Assembly (NCBI RefSeq): GCF_030272615.1
Contig: NC_081411.1
Location: 186,768,949-186,832,948 of the forward strand
Reading direction: 5' to 3'
Origin: Cryptomeria japonica
Lineage: Eukaryota > Streptophyta > Pinopsida > Cupressales > Cupressaceae
DNA: 64,000 bases
Every line of letters begins with the position of its first letter. Position 1 is the first letter of the stretch. Shown here piece after piece: positions 34,403 through 46,638 of this stretch. Under the pieces are notes generated by a model, which searched no databases, was not told the DNA's origin, and worked only from the letters and a program-made list of their open reading frames with translations. Made by a program: the position numbers and the translations under genes.

Positions 34403-35510
34403 TCATTCATCCTTAACTTCAACTTTAGCTGCCAGGGCCTTCTCTACCAGTTGAATAGTAAGTGTTGGTTGATCTTCTATTATAGTAACAAAGACCCATC
34501 GATTGTCTATCGGATCCTCATCAGAATCATCAGTGACTCCTTCATCAGCAAGATAACAAGACTTGTCTTTATTCTTCTTAAATTTGTATCTTTGATATTC
34601 AATGTTAGGCTTGTATATTCTTCTTGCTTCTTCTCTCAATCTTGCATGTCTACTAGGGCATCTTGAAGCCATATGACCAATCTTATTACAGTTAAAACAT
34701 TTAAAGGGTGCTTTACCTTCATACTTACTTCCTACTAGACCTTTAGGCATTTTCCTTGCAAATAGAGCTTCAAGTTCTTCAAGTTCTTCATTTTCTCTCA
34801 TACTTTCTTCAGGTTCTCTTGCATAAAAGGCTTTCCACTCAGACTTGTCAAATGATGGTGCAGATGATGTTGATGCCTTAAATCTAAATCTATCTTTATA
34901 GTAGCAATAGGACCAAATTCCTCAATTTCAAAAGTTGAAAGTTTTCCAATCAATGTATCTCTAGTTACTGATGTATTAGGCATTGTTCTTAACTCATTTA
35001 TAGCAGTAACTTTCATTTTGTATACCAATGGCAATCCTCTTAGAACTTTTGAAACAATTTCATCTTCACTTAAGGTTCCTCCACAACATTTAATACCCAA
35101 AACAATTTCATTTACTCTTTCCATAAAAAGCAGAAATCCTTTAATCTTCTTCCATTTTCATATTTTCATACCTGACTCGGAAGGTTTCAAGTTTTGCAAT
35201 TTTGACTGTGGAATCTCCTTCATTCAATGTTTCCAGATGGTCCCAAATAGCTTTAGCAGTAAATCTATCTGATAAACCCATGATTTGCTAATCTGATAAT
35301 GTGCTCAAAAGTCCTTATCTTGCTTTGCAATCATTTTCTTCATCTTTTCCTAAGGTTGGTGGATTAGGCTAACCGGGAGTAGGAGCAGTATAGCCATTCT
35401 TTGTAACTTCTCAGATGTCCTTTCCAATGCAATTTAGATGTGTCTCCATCCTGATCTTCCATATGCCATAGTTGGTTCCATCAAGTTTAGGATTGTCCTT
35501 CCTGAAATAG
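34403..35510 (-). pseudogene. Copia-B gag
   Basis: Readable pieces include KLDGTNYGIWKIRMETHL (about 35490), LETLNEGDSTVKIAKLE, MERVNEIVLGIKCCGGTLSE (35124) and GKLSTFEIEEFGP. The nucleocapsid knuckle CFNCNKIGHMASRC (about 34700) is intact. The final 132-residue open piece (34801-34403) ends in a TGA immediately before the in-frame protease. The normal N-terminal Met region is lost, and a frameshift lies near 34800. The product would coat and package element RNA. Confidence 0.88.
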
Positions 35511-35564
35511 TTAGAAGACGTTAGATCTCCTCAAGTTGTTAAACTTCTACAAAAAGAGGACTAG

Positions 35565-35576
35565 GCACTGATACCA
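35565..35576 (-). promoter_or_regulatory. Copia-B primer-binding site
   Basis: Minus strand TGGTATCAGTGC, two bases after the 5' LTR end; one change from the standard initiator tRNA-Met site. Confidence 0.9.
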
Positions 35577-35578
35577 AT

Positions 35579-36646
35579 TGTTAGGTCCTGGAGACAACTG
35601 AGAGGGGTGGGGGGGGGGGGGGGATGAATTAGTTGTCAGATAAATTCAAACCAAAAACAACTTAACCAAACTTAATGCTTAATATCGGTAAACCAAACTT
35701 TATGTCGATAGATAGTTTATCAGTTAATTGCAATACCGGTAAAGATTAATGCATGAAATAGAAAGACAATAACATCCACAACACATAACACCAATATTTG
35801 TACATGGAAACCCTGTAAGGGGAAAAACCATTGTGGGAAACCTTACACACAATCAGATGATACTACTGCAGATAGTATGTGTATACAAATGGGATCTGCA
35901 CATGCAGAAAGGCCAAGCGCCTAGATCTCACTGCTCAAACACAAATAGGGGTCACACTGACTACAATTGGATGGTTAAATCCAACGATGATGTACTGCTC
36001 AAAACAATATCTCATATGATGGATTCAGTATCGGTTTAGTTCTGATATGCCTTCTTCATACCTTCCATCAATCTGAATGATGTCTGTGTGTATAACTCTG
36101 TTTATTTTCACATATACCTTGTTACAATCCTTTCCACATTCGCATATCGATCTTACTAATAAGATCTTACATTTATACCATAACCTAAGACCAATTTTAG
36201 TAGGTTGGCTCTAAAAGATATTACAATAAAATCAATTACAAATAAAACAATATCCAATGCATGATGTCGGCTCAATGCATTTACAATAACAAAAAAATAA
36301 TCCCCATTGCGTTTCGTGCTTGATCTGGAATAGATAAACCTGTCGGTGCTTATCCTGGACCTATTTGCCAGTAATAGCAAATATGCAAACTCGAATATAC
36401 CAATGAATAAATCTACAAGACAAAGTGTCCAGATGATGTCTTCGTCATAACCAAGCGTTTTCCATATCATTCCAAGTGTCGGTAAACAATATATCATGTC
36501 GATGTACCAGATACCGGTGACTGTGCATAAGTCACTTGCTTGCCAATGAACATTGTCGATTCTTCGAGTGTCAGTAGGCTGGCCAGAGTTGATAAATGTT
36601 AATAGGTGTTGACATCAATGACAAAACCATATCCAAAATACCTATA
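35579..36646 (-). repeat. Copia-B 5' LTR
   Basis: Plus-strand start TGTTAGGTCCTGG. It has the G tract grown to 15 consecutive G (about 35609-35623) before ATGAATTAG. The terminus CCTATA corresponds to CCAACA in the partner. Length 1,068. Confidence 0.9.
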
Positions 36647-37006
36647 GTGAATTGAAGGAATGAATTGAGTAGTGTTTGAAGTAATCTCAATTGAATCCTA
36701 ATTATGAATGATTAGAGTAGGAAAGCTCCAAATAAGATGGATGATCATTTGATCAAATAGTTATAGGTAAAAAGAGCTCCTTATCAAGTGCATGGACCAG
36801 GAGCTCTAAAAGATAAGCTTTTGGATGCTCTTCATGGTGTAAGGGATGCTAGTATCCCAAAGTCAGGGTGGGAGTTCTAGAAGAGGGGTTCTAATATTTC
36901 TATTAGGAATAACTTTGTGAGCTTGGTCTCAGCAAGCTTGTGGTGACAAATGTGTTTATTGATGCAGACTTCATGAGAGTTATTGTGATAATATGATGAA
37001 ACTATA
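36647..37006 (+). other. Short host segment between Copia-B and the compound LTR
   Basis: About 360 bases of old + strand repeat DNA joining the relic at 29298 to that at 39927. Fragments such as LVVTNVFIDADFMRVIVI can be read near the right end, but no gene can be supported. Confidence 0.35.
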
Positions 37007-38393
37007 AGGATCTGGTCAACTACTAAGAGGGGGGGTGAATCAGTAGATAGAAAATAAACTAAACTTTCACCAAACTTAATCCCAACTCAGAAACAACTTG
37101 CTAACCTTACCGATTTAGAGATTGTATCAAAAAGAGAAACTGAACTGTCAAACTTTACCGGTTGACCAAAACATCAATGATACAATGCAATAGATCTGAA
37201 ACTCAAATACCATTTAACCAAAACATTAAACCACTTCACAAATATCAGTAATAGCTCATTTCAGATCACTTCCAGTCGTCTAAACATATCAGTCATTTAT
37301 ATCAACCAAATCAAAACTCACCCACAAAATCATTCACCACTTGACACACTAATTTTTTCACGTGGAAACCCAAATGGGAAAAACCATGGTGGGGATGAGT
37401 ACCCACAAGTATTTTGAACTCTTCTGAAGTTTTTCCTATTAGGAGCCAAGCCTTGTTAGAAGCTTATACAATAATGTCTTGTTAAGAATAGATCCGGTTA
37501 AGGACCACCCGGTTAAGGGATTGACTAAAATACCCTATTAAAGGTAACCTCGATGGAGGATTTCAAATCCAAGCTAATGGATCACCTGGTTAGAGGATTT
37601 CAACAACACCAAGCCTGTTAAACCTTACCCGATTAAGGGATTTAACTATTGCAATGGCTAGAGAACAATAGGTTCATTGTTGATCTAGAAATAGAACTAC
37701 CTTGCTTAATCAGATCCTTTTCTACTCCTATCTACCTTCACAACATTTTGCAAACACTCCTTCTGGTTCGGCAACAATCACTCTTCCACACTTAACTGAA
37801 TTTGCCAACACACTATTGAAACAAATCATCGACCTTATAAGAAAATAAAATAGGTCGGTAACACAGCACAAAACCTACAAATCTCATAGAGATTACAAAC
37901 ATATCGATCCAATAATAATAATTGGATTACATAGAAATCAACTGCACATTGTTCTAGACAACTTCAACCGAACCTGGATCACTGTACATCAGATCCTATA
38001 ACTCATCACGCATTTTTCACTTCATGCTATGCATTTGCTCATCCCCAAAATAAACGGTTATCTTCACGTGCCAAATCCACTTTGAAACTCATCACGTGCA
38101 TCATGCTTGTGATAACTTAATGATGAACGGATAGTACCAAACCGATAATGAGAGGGGGGGTGAATCAGTACAGACAAAAACATAATCCTAAAACCAATTT
38201 GTCAACAGACACTGTGCATAGGTAGACAGACAGTAACTCCAGTCTTAAAAAGAGTACAACTGGCAAAACCTAGAATAACTGAGACAAGCATAAACCGGTT
38301 GTCACTTATCTTCTCATACAATCTAATACTTCATTTCCATTTCACCCTAATTCATGAACAATTAATCTACCATCAAAGATATATATATATATA

Positions 38394-38476
<83 letters not shown>

Positions 38477-39921
38477 CTAGATCAACATGATTCACCGCTT
38501 AACAGAAAACAACATAGCATTACAAGAAAAAGACATCACATATGACACACATATTTTTCACGTGGAAACCCAACTGGGAAAAACCACGGTGGGGATGAAT
38601 ACCCACAAGTTGTTTTTGAACTCTTTAGAAGTCCGCTCTGTTAGGAGCCTTGTCTGGTTAAAGACTGATACAACATGTTCTGTTAGGAACCGATCCTGTT
38701 AGGGATCACCCAGTTAAGGGATGGCTAGAATACCCAGTTAAGGGTTAAACCCTATTAGAGGTTACCTTGTTAGAGGATTTCGAGAACTCAATGGTTTTGA
38801 GTCACCCTGTTAAAGGATTTACAGTAAGCCGATTAAAGCTACCCTGTTAAGGGATTTCCCAACTGTTGAAGTGGTTAGAGATCAATAGGTATTGCAATGA
38901 TCTAGTAACAACACTCAATGCCAATGCAGATCCACTTTAGCTCCTCTTCACCTTCTGCACTTACACTCTATAGGTATCACTTCTCTCTTCTCTTGGATAC
39001 ACACACACAACTTTTGCCAACAACCTCAGAAAGAGACACAACATCGACCTTATAAGAAACAGATAGGTCAGTAGCTTAAACCCTAAACCCTAAACCTGTT
39101 AGGTTAAGCAATTCAAATGGTTCAATCCTGACCATTGAGCACATTGCATTAAATACAATAGTCTTGAACCAATCTCAAGACATTCTCCATTGTTCGCTTT
39201 CCACCGATTTCATGGCAGCTAATAAGCCATCACACATTATCATCGTTTACAGACTTCACACATTCCTGAGGTATATAGGGACAATCTCCTTCATGCAAGA
39301 TCCTTCACGCGCACAAGGCTGACATGGCAACACGATCTGTTCTTTGTTACAATGATAACTCATCACACAAAGTCACCGATTGAGTCACACAGGCTTGAGG
39401 CACTTCAACCGGAAACCCTAAAGTTGAGACTACCAACCGGTAGTCATACAAAGCTTCCATGTGTTGGTTCCCATAACCACATGCCGGTTCACCTTAAACA
39501 AACACACCGCTTCACATTGGCACAAATGCCGGTTTACAGTGTTATATCGGTTCTCAAATATATCGGTTAATAGTAACATACTGGTTCTCACATATACCAG
39601 TTCTCTCCTCTTCAGCATATTGGCATCAATGACAACATACAATGTCATCATGTCCTCATACCGGTTCACATAATGCCAATAGCTTGTGTGGAATCTTCAT
39701 CTTTGATCATCATTCGGTCATAGATCATCACAACCGATTCTCGAAGCTTCATCGGTTAGGGTTCTTCTTATCAACTGGTTAGGGTTACCAGTTGATCACT
39801 CTTCTTCAAGCATAATACCAATACTAGTTGCCTTCACTGCTTTACTAACAGTTTATTTACTGCATCATTACCAGTTGCAATACAACTTCATTATCGGTTA
39901 CTATTGACATCAATGACAACA
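37007..39921 (-). mobile_element. Compound LTR insertion: two LTR copies of one family in tandem or nested
   Basis: The flanks carry a perfect 5-bp duplication, CTATA, at 37002-37006 and 39922-39926. Two homologous segments lie head to tail. Each has a G tract with GTGAATCAGTA (about 37030 and 38155), then the ACGTGGAAACCCAA/GGGAAAAACC motif, then runs of short CCGGTTAAGG-like repeats. The right end ATCAATGACAACA at 39921 mirrors the TGTTGTC start of the solo LTRs at 43531 and 52920. A second ATCAATGACAACA at 39637 suggests an inner LTR (about 38135-39637) nested in an outer one. No coding region lies between. The exact inner boundary was not resolved. Confidence 0.65.
38379..38470. repeat. 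(AT)n microsatellite, about 90 bp
   Basis: An almost pure AT dinucleotide run with a single C interruption near 38395. It lies within the right LTR copy of the compound insertion and partly explains that copy's extra length. Confidence 0.98.
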
Positions 39922-39926
39922 CTATA

Positions 39927-42900
39927 CTTCATCAATGCAATCTTCATGCAATGCCAACAGTGTAGGGGTATGATGTTGGGAAGAAAGGAATTAACAGGTG
40001 GTCAACACATGATAAATCTCAACAAGTACACTATTGTAGATTGTTTCGGTTTGAGTAGAGTCAATTTGCCAAATATTGAGATGAAGGAGCTTGAACATAA
40101 TTATAAGGTTCATGATGTGCTTTAATAGACCAAGATAATTCCCAAGTTTAGGTGGAAGGGTAAGGATAAGAAGCCTATTCCAATTTCAAAGTTTGAAAAA
40201 GAATCCTTCTCACTTAACACTTTTGAAGATTATTTTGTGAAAACCTACCACAGTCTCTATCAAGGTTTTGGAGAAGATGTTAAAGATAGAATGCTAGTTG
40301 ATATGATGTTTGTAGCTACTGGTATCCAAGATGTGATGAAGAATACAGAATTTGATTTTTCTCAGCACTTGGAGGATCATATTCATCAAACTTTTATCAA
40401 GGCCAAAGCCAACTTAGAGAAATTTGATTTCAAATGGTATTCACTTATTTTCCATATGATCTTATAGAGTGGAAAGAGGCTTTGGGATCCTTCCTTGTTG
40501 TGGAAGACACAAGATGATTAGGGGAGAGACTTGTTGGTCTAATGTTGGGCCTACATTTGGGATATGTAGTGTGACAAATTTAATTTTCTAATTTTTTAGT
40601 ACATTATTCGGAAAGTTTTGAGATGTTTTGCATTGCCTGAAGTAAGAATCCTAAAGGAGATCATGGATTTTACCAGACATGTAGAAAGGATGAAGGACCT
40701 TGATATTTTACATAATTAGAGAGATTGGTTTCTCCACTCTAAGACCACAACATTCAGGATTTATCAATCATCAGTGCAACCTCAACTATTACCAAGATGT
40801 GTGCCTTTGACAATTACTTACTTGGAAGCCATCTAGAAATTGAGTGAGATGGATCTCCTAGCTTTCAGGAAAGCACATAAGTCCTCTATCTTCCCAACAC
40901 AATGCAAATTTGCAAATTTCATAGCTAGAAACAAAGGTGCATTGGATTAGTTATAGTTTACATTAAATTCATATTTAAGATTAGGTAGGAAGGACATAGG
41001 AATTATGATCCTAGAGATTTTGTTAAGTCCCTAGGGCTTAGTAGAAATCATGAAAACCTAGAAAATGAAGACATCATTAAGCATTGCACTTCAATTGAGG
41101 AAGTTAAGGAGAGGAGAAATAAATGGCATATGGTTTAGAGAGTTGAGGCCATAAAAAGAAAAAAGATTTCCCTAGATTTTCCCATGATGAGCCAAATTAT
41201 TTTGTGAAAATTGAGAAATTAATACTCAGTGCCCAAGCCATGTTGCACAGGGAAATGATTAAGAAGGGTAAGTTGCATGTTGTTTCTAAGGAGGCTCCTA
41301 CTAAAAAGGTGAAGGTAGAAGTGCAGCCTTAGAAGGAAATAGGAATAAAGATTATGGAAAGAGAAGAGCCACAAGATGCCCTGGTAGTAGTAGTAGAAGA
41401 GGGAGTCACATATTTGGTTGAATACCCCCCATCTCCTCCATCCCCTCCATCTCAAGTAATAAGGTAAATTGTGCCTAAGCTACCTCCTAGTAGGACTATG
41501 GAGAATCTCAAAATTGAAGATTCCCACTGCAGACATAAGAACTTCATCCTACAATCAATTAATCTCCGATGATGAATTTGTTAAGACACAAGAATTCAAG
41601 GACTTTGTAGTGACAAGGAGGGGGTAATATCAAATAAAAGTTCAAGAGGAGAGGAATAAGAGACCACCATCTGAGTGGGCAAGGATAGGAGAAGAAATAA
41701 TAAAAGAGTTTAATTTTAATTGCTATTCCTAATCAGGTCAAGCAAATGGTAAAAGATGGTGTTGTTTTGTTGCTACCTATATGGGACATGTCTACTGCTC
41801 TAGAAGTCCATACTACTAGAAAGGAGCATAAGAGAATTTACAACATAGAGGAGGAAATATATCAAGAGTTAACTAGCTCTATGTTCAGCCCCAATTTTGG
41901 ATTGTAGTCGGTATGGGCTTTAGAATCTAATACTAATAAGCCAGAATTTTTCAACAATTATGATCGATTCAGGGGCAATGCATTGGTCAAGATGGTAGCT
42001 AATACATCTACACCAGAGGCTATAGATTTAATGGTAAATACTACATTTTTTTATAAAATCAACCACTGACAAGATTTACTCAAATTCTGAAAGCCTAAAG
42101 AAAACTCATATGTAGCAGGTGACTGAAAATTAGTAGCTTCAGATAATAATCAAAATACTTGAAGTAGGAGAAGTCCCTAGTGCTCAAGTACCTACCATTC
42201 AAGAACTTGATTTTGCATAGAAGGAATCCTTAGTAGCAGAAATAAGGAATTGAGGGAGAATTTGGAGAAGGAGAAAGCATCCAAGAAGAAATTATCATCA
42301 GAGGTAATAACTATCTTGGTAGTTCATAGACTATCAAAGATCAATCAAAAGATAGATGATGAATACAAGGGTTATTGTGACCTTGTGAATGCAAAATTGA
42401 AAAATTATCAAGATATGGAAAATTTTGGTCCTATTAGAGAGAAATAGATGAGTAGGACTCAACTCTTGGTGGATATGGTAATGAGGTCTAAGCATGATAA
42501 AGAGAAGCCACCGAAGTTGAAGCAAACTTTGGATAATGTCAAAATCCTTGGGGGAGTGATGGCATCTTCAATGAAGTTAAAATTTTGACTGGAACAAAAC
42601 TTGAAGATAATTGAGAAAATACAAAGTAGAGTTTTTCCAAGGATCAAGGATGACAAGGGGAGTCCAAAGTCATTAGACCAATGGAAATCAGAGATGAGTT
42701 CACTATTGGCTCAAGAAATGAGTGCAGTGTATGCAAATAATAAGCCCAGTATTATGAAATTGAAACAACTGCTTGATGAGATTTTTGCCTTTGACATTGT
42801 ATGTGAGAATTATCAAAAATATTCAAGAGCAATTCTTGATTCAAAGTACCATACATACTTGGAGAAGTTGAAGTTTGTGCTAGATTATACATGGCCAGAT

Positions 42901-42980
42901 GATGAAACTTTTGCCAAATGGGATAGAAGTATGGATCAGACTAATTTTGAATTCAAATTAAACATCTTGTTTTGAGTGGT
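39927..42980 (+). pseudogene. Second + strand relic of a gag-like ORF2-family gene
   Basis: Scattered open pieces: 39904-40125 (MLGRKELTGGQHMINLNKY), 40237-40467 (KTYHSLYQGFGEDVKDRMLV), 42250-42447 and 42601-42975 (helical, SLDQWKSEMSSLLAQEM). The second piece sits where ORF2 has NIHDYFQALKVRMNKRI and also precedes helical, charged sequence, so I read it as a more distant relative; identity is low. A Pro-rich, Lys-rich middle (about 41270-41470) and helical C-terminal third fit the ORF2 layout. Stops and frameshifts are frequent. No enzyme motif is present. Confidence 0.45.
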
Positions 42981-43359
42981 ATATAGCATTATTCCCCATT
43001 AAAAATAATTTATTGAAAATTTTGTAACTGAATTTTGAAGATTCCTTCTCTCTAACTTACAATTATATTATGATATCCTATTTCTGACAATCATCTTATT
43101 TCTTAGGATGATAGGTATTAATTGATATTCAATGTATAGGTTATACACGTACAATGGGCTTGAAGCTTGTTTTTTCGCCCTTGTTTACATAAAATGTAAA
43201 TCAAAGACATTGTACTTCTTTGGCAATGTTTTGAAATTTAGATCTCTAGGAGGGCTTAGAGTAGTGTTGTACTAGGAGCTAGTAGAAGAGATAGACATAT
43301 CATTTTGTCACTATAAAGAAATTTTTCATATCTAATAATGAAAACAGAGTTGAAGGTTG
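42981..43359. other. Non-coding tail
   Basis: AT-rich sequence after the gag-like relic. It resembles a decayed 3' untranslated region, but no polypurine tract or LTR start could be fixed. Confidence 0.35.
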
Positions 43360-44762
43360 TTTGGTACAATTGTCTCCTCTTTTGATATTCAATCTCTTAT
43401 GAAATCTTTAAATCGGGCTTAAATATTTCAAATTTGTAATGCAGTGAGTGTTTAGATTTTTGTTTTATTTCAAGGAAATAGTAAAAATACATAGGTTAAA
43501 ACATATGATGACTGTAATGTATTCATCACTTGTTGTCAATGATGAAACACTCTCACACACACATATGATTACATTGACTACCGGTGTAACTTCATTGGTT
43601 TACACTGTCAACTGGTATGTTTAAGGTTTATCTCTAACCAATACTCTGTGTCAACTAGTATGTGCTTAAGAGATAACCTGTGGTTACATTAAGTCGGCAT
43701 CAAAATGAAGATCAAAATGAAAATGGAGATCAAGTGGAAGATTCCAAGACAACGGTTCACATGTTTTGTTCCAACTGGTATTGACTGTTCTAACCGGTAT
43801 CTGATTTTGTGATGAGTTACCAGCACCGTTTTCTTGGTGGTCATTTTTGTGATGAGTTATGTTTACTTGTCTAGATACACTGCACCTAGGAAATTGTGTT
43901 TTGATTTCCTATGGCCGACATAAGATTTGTATGTCTATTTAAAGACATCTTAGTGAATAATTTAATATATATAAGAGGAGATTATGTGAATAGTGATATG
44001 TATAAAGAGTGAAAGCTTTTGTTGAAGAGCAATAATTGTTAACAAGAAGAGCAGTGTTGAATGTACTTAGAATGATCTGATCAAGCAAGTATTGTGCTAC
44101 TCAGAACATATCAAACTTTTCTTGTTGTTTTCTAATCATTACAACAGAATCAAATCCCCTAATTGGGTAAGCTCTAACAAGCTTTATTGTACAAATCCTC
44201 TAACAAGGTGATCCATTAGTTTGGATTATCAAATCCTCCAACAAGGTTACTCCTAATAGGGTAGTACTCTTAACAGGTTATAAGCTTCTAATCAAGCTTG
44301 GGATCTCTAACAAGATTCACTCCTAGTAGAGCACTTTGTAAGACCTTAACCGGTCAATTATTATAACTGCAGATAGTTAACTTGTGAGTTCCATCTCACC
44401 CTGGTTTTTACCTATTTGGGTTTTCCATGTATAAACACTTGTGTTATGGTGGATGTTCTACTTTATGTGGATGTTGTTATTTCATTTTGGATAGCATGTG
44501 TTTTGTTTAAATGCTTGGTTAAGTTCATCTATTAGTTAGTGTTTGAAGTTGTGTTTGTTTTGGTGTCACTGATTCACCCCCCCCCCCCCCCCTCTCAGTG
44601 CTTTTCAAGTCCATCAGTTTGGTACAACTGTCTCCTCTTGTGATGTTTGATCTCTTATGAAATCTTTAAATTGAGCTTAAATATTTCAAATCTGTAATGC
44701 AGTAAGTGTTTTAATTTTTGTTTTATTTAAAGGAAATAGTAAAAATACATAGGTTAAAACAC
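43360..44762 (+). repeat. 145-bp direct duplication flanking a solo LTR
   Basis: The segment 43360-43503 (TTTGGTACAATTGTCTCCTC ... AATACATAGGTTAAAACA) recurs at 44618-44762 with a few substitutions and small indels. The first copy precedes, and the second follows, the solo LTR 43531-44613. The LTR therefore sits at the junction of a tandem duplication. Confidence 0.9.
43531..44613 (+). mobile_element. Solo LTR, TGTTGTC family, copy 1
   Basis: Starts TGTTGTCAATGATG and ends CTTTTCAAGTCCA. Flanks TCACT (43526-43530) and TCAGT (44614-44618) match at 4 of 5. It contains the conserved GGTTTTTACC...GGGTTTTCCATGTATAAAC stretch (about 44402-44435) and a C run of 16 (44577-44592) before TCTCAGTGC, the reverse-strand version of the G tract. 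No primer site or polypurine tract is attached. Confidence 0.8.
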
Positions 44763-45648
44763 AAAGAGATTAAGTGTTGCATTGGGATCTTCAAGTAGAA
44801 TTTTTTTCCAAATGGTATTGGGTGGTTTGGTGTAATGCACTAAATCAATTAGCCTAAAGGATTGTAGTTTTCTTGTGTAAAAGTGGCAAGTGATTTTGCT
44901 CTGGCTTGACTCTATGGCCCTATAAGACATTGATCTAAGTTGTCTTAGGGAACAAAATTTTGATGCAATTTAATTCAAAAAATTTAAAAACCTTTGATTT
45001 CCTTTCAATTTATTTGTTTCAAGTTTGTAGATATAGGGTTTGATGCTCTAGATTCTAAATGTTAATCAAATCCAATGCAGTCTAGCCTTGAAGTATACAT
45101 AAAATTTGGATTTAAATAAGAGAGAATATATGTTTGAATGAAATATCAATGATTAAAAGTTTGAGACAAAGGGATATTGCAGTAGGGTTACCCTTCTTGG
45201 TTAGAAAATCCAAAAGTGCAAAAGGTTTAAGCCTTAGGGTTTAAGTAGGGTTTTGCCTTATTCGTTGGCCACTAGCCTAGAACCCCTTGATCATAAGAAG
45301 AGGCTAGCCTTTAAATATTTTTAGGAAAATTAACTGGAAAAAAATCAACAAGGTCATTGATTTTATTAGATGTTTTGTGTGTGCGTGTGTGTTTAAGACA
45401 TTTAAGTGCATTTTTGCCACTGATCAGAGACATAAAAGACAGTTTGAAGATTCGTCTGATCCAGTGCATATGGTATATATTGGTTACTTGATCCTTGACT
45501 TGGTTATATGTTGCAATCATCCTGGTCAAATTCTATATGTTCAATAAGTCAATACTATGATGGTTGAGTTCAATACCTCATTTGGTTACTTGAGGAAATT
45601 TGTCTGAGTATAGAATATTGTGTTTTCCTACAGTTGTGTGATGGTATT
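44763..45648. other. No recognised gene
   Basis: AT-rich sequence up to the NA-2 left end, possibly old repeat DNA. Words such as TTTAAGCCTTAGGGTTTAAG (about 45226) occur, but no coding or RNA feature can be supported. Confidence 0.4.
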
Positions 45649-46624
45649 TGTTAGGGTTCCCACAAACACTAAGAGGGGGGGTGAATCAGTATCTGACCGG
45701 TAATGTAATTTTCTTGAAACTGAATATGCAAAACATAAAGTAACAGTATACCGGTATGCAAGAATTAATGCAAATAACAGAATCAAAAACATCCACATGA
45801 GAAGAACACCATAACACAAGATGTTTAACAAGGAAACCCGGTGTGGGAAAAACCTCGGTGGGATTTGTGACCCACAATATTCACTTACTGGCCAATAAGA
45901 GAATATTACTTACAATAGGGGCCTGCACATGCAGGAAGGCCAACTGCCCAGAGCTCACTGCTCAATAAGAAGTCACACTGACTTACAATGAGGATTTACA
46001 CAAATCCAATATTTTGTACTGCTTTACAATAGCATCTTCAATGCCAGATTCAGTACTGATTCTTGCTTTGTTCTTTACATATACCCTTGACCTAGAATTC
46101 GCACATTAGGTCTGCCTTATAATTTATTTATGCTTCCTATCCATATCCTACAAATGCCTACAATGATCTCTTTTATATACAAGAGTCATTTTACAATTTG
46201 CCAAGTCGGCTTACAATAATAAACAAAATATTACATATCAAAAATCCTGTCAGCCTCTGTGCCGGTATACATATTTCCTTTTGTGCTGGTGTACATCTTC
46301 TGTGCCAGTGCCGGTGTAGATTGATCTTGCTGATGCCGGTGCACTTTTTTGTTTGAGTAATGCTTTGCCGGTATAATGTCTTGTCGGTGCTATAGGATTG
46401 CAAGGTTGCCTGAGTAATGCTTTGCCGGTATAATTTCTTGCCGGTGCCATAGGATTGCAAGGTTGCCTAAGTAATGCTTTGTCGGTATAATGTCTTGCCA
46501 ATGCCATAGGATTGCAAGGTTTCTTGAGTAATGCTTTGCCGGTGCCATAGCATTGCAAGGTTGCCATCAATGACAAAACCTTCAATCACACACAATGTCT
46601 CATTGGAGTGTCCATATGCCAACA
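45649..46624 (-). repeat. NA-2 3' LTR
   Basis: Plus-strand ends TGTTAGGGTTCCC and ATATGCCAACA. G tract at about 45673-45679 with GTGAATCAGTATC. Minus-strand TATA box TATATAAAAGAG near 46169-46180. Length 976. Confidence 0.94.
46340..46565 (-). repeat. ~58-bp tandem repeats in the NA-2 3' LTR
   Basis: About four units of AGTAATGCTTTGCCGGTATA followed by a TCTTG, CGGTGCCATAGGATTGCAAG and GTTGCC. The matching array in the other LTR lies at 52230-52440. NA-1 LTRs hold only one equivalent unit, so the array grew in the NA-2 lineage before its last transposition. Repetitive frames here (GKALLRQPCNPMAP) are not genes. Confidence 0.9.
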
Positions 46625-46638
46625 ATCTCCCCCTTTGG
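46625..46638 (-). promoter_or_regulatory. NA-2 polypurine tract
   Basis: Minus strand CCAAAGGGGGAGAT directly before the 3' LTR. A second purine tract (CCAAAGGGGGAGTAG) lies about 130 bases upstream near 46753-46768. Confidence 0.92.

Larger units (their letters stand above)
29924..36646 (-). mobile_element. Copia-B: full-length Ty1/copia retrotransposon, decayed
   Basis: LTRs at 29924-30984 and 35579-36646 flank gag-pol on the minus strand. Target flanks are GTGAG (29919-29923) and GTGAA (36647-36651), a 4-of-5 match. Primer site and polypurine tract are present. The right LTR terminus has mutated from CCAACA to CCTATA. It is closely related to Copia-A in gag and pol sequence but has a distinct LTR. 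Frameshifts and stops inactivate it, yet integrase is open over 317 residues. Confidence 0.93.

Noticed and set aside
46191-46585. Repetitive frames such as GKALLRQPCNPMAP in the NA-2 LTRs (also 52071-52586)
   Set aside because: They follow the ~58-bp LTR tandem array in several frames at once; this is non-coding LTR DNA.
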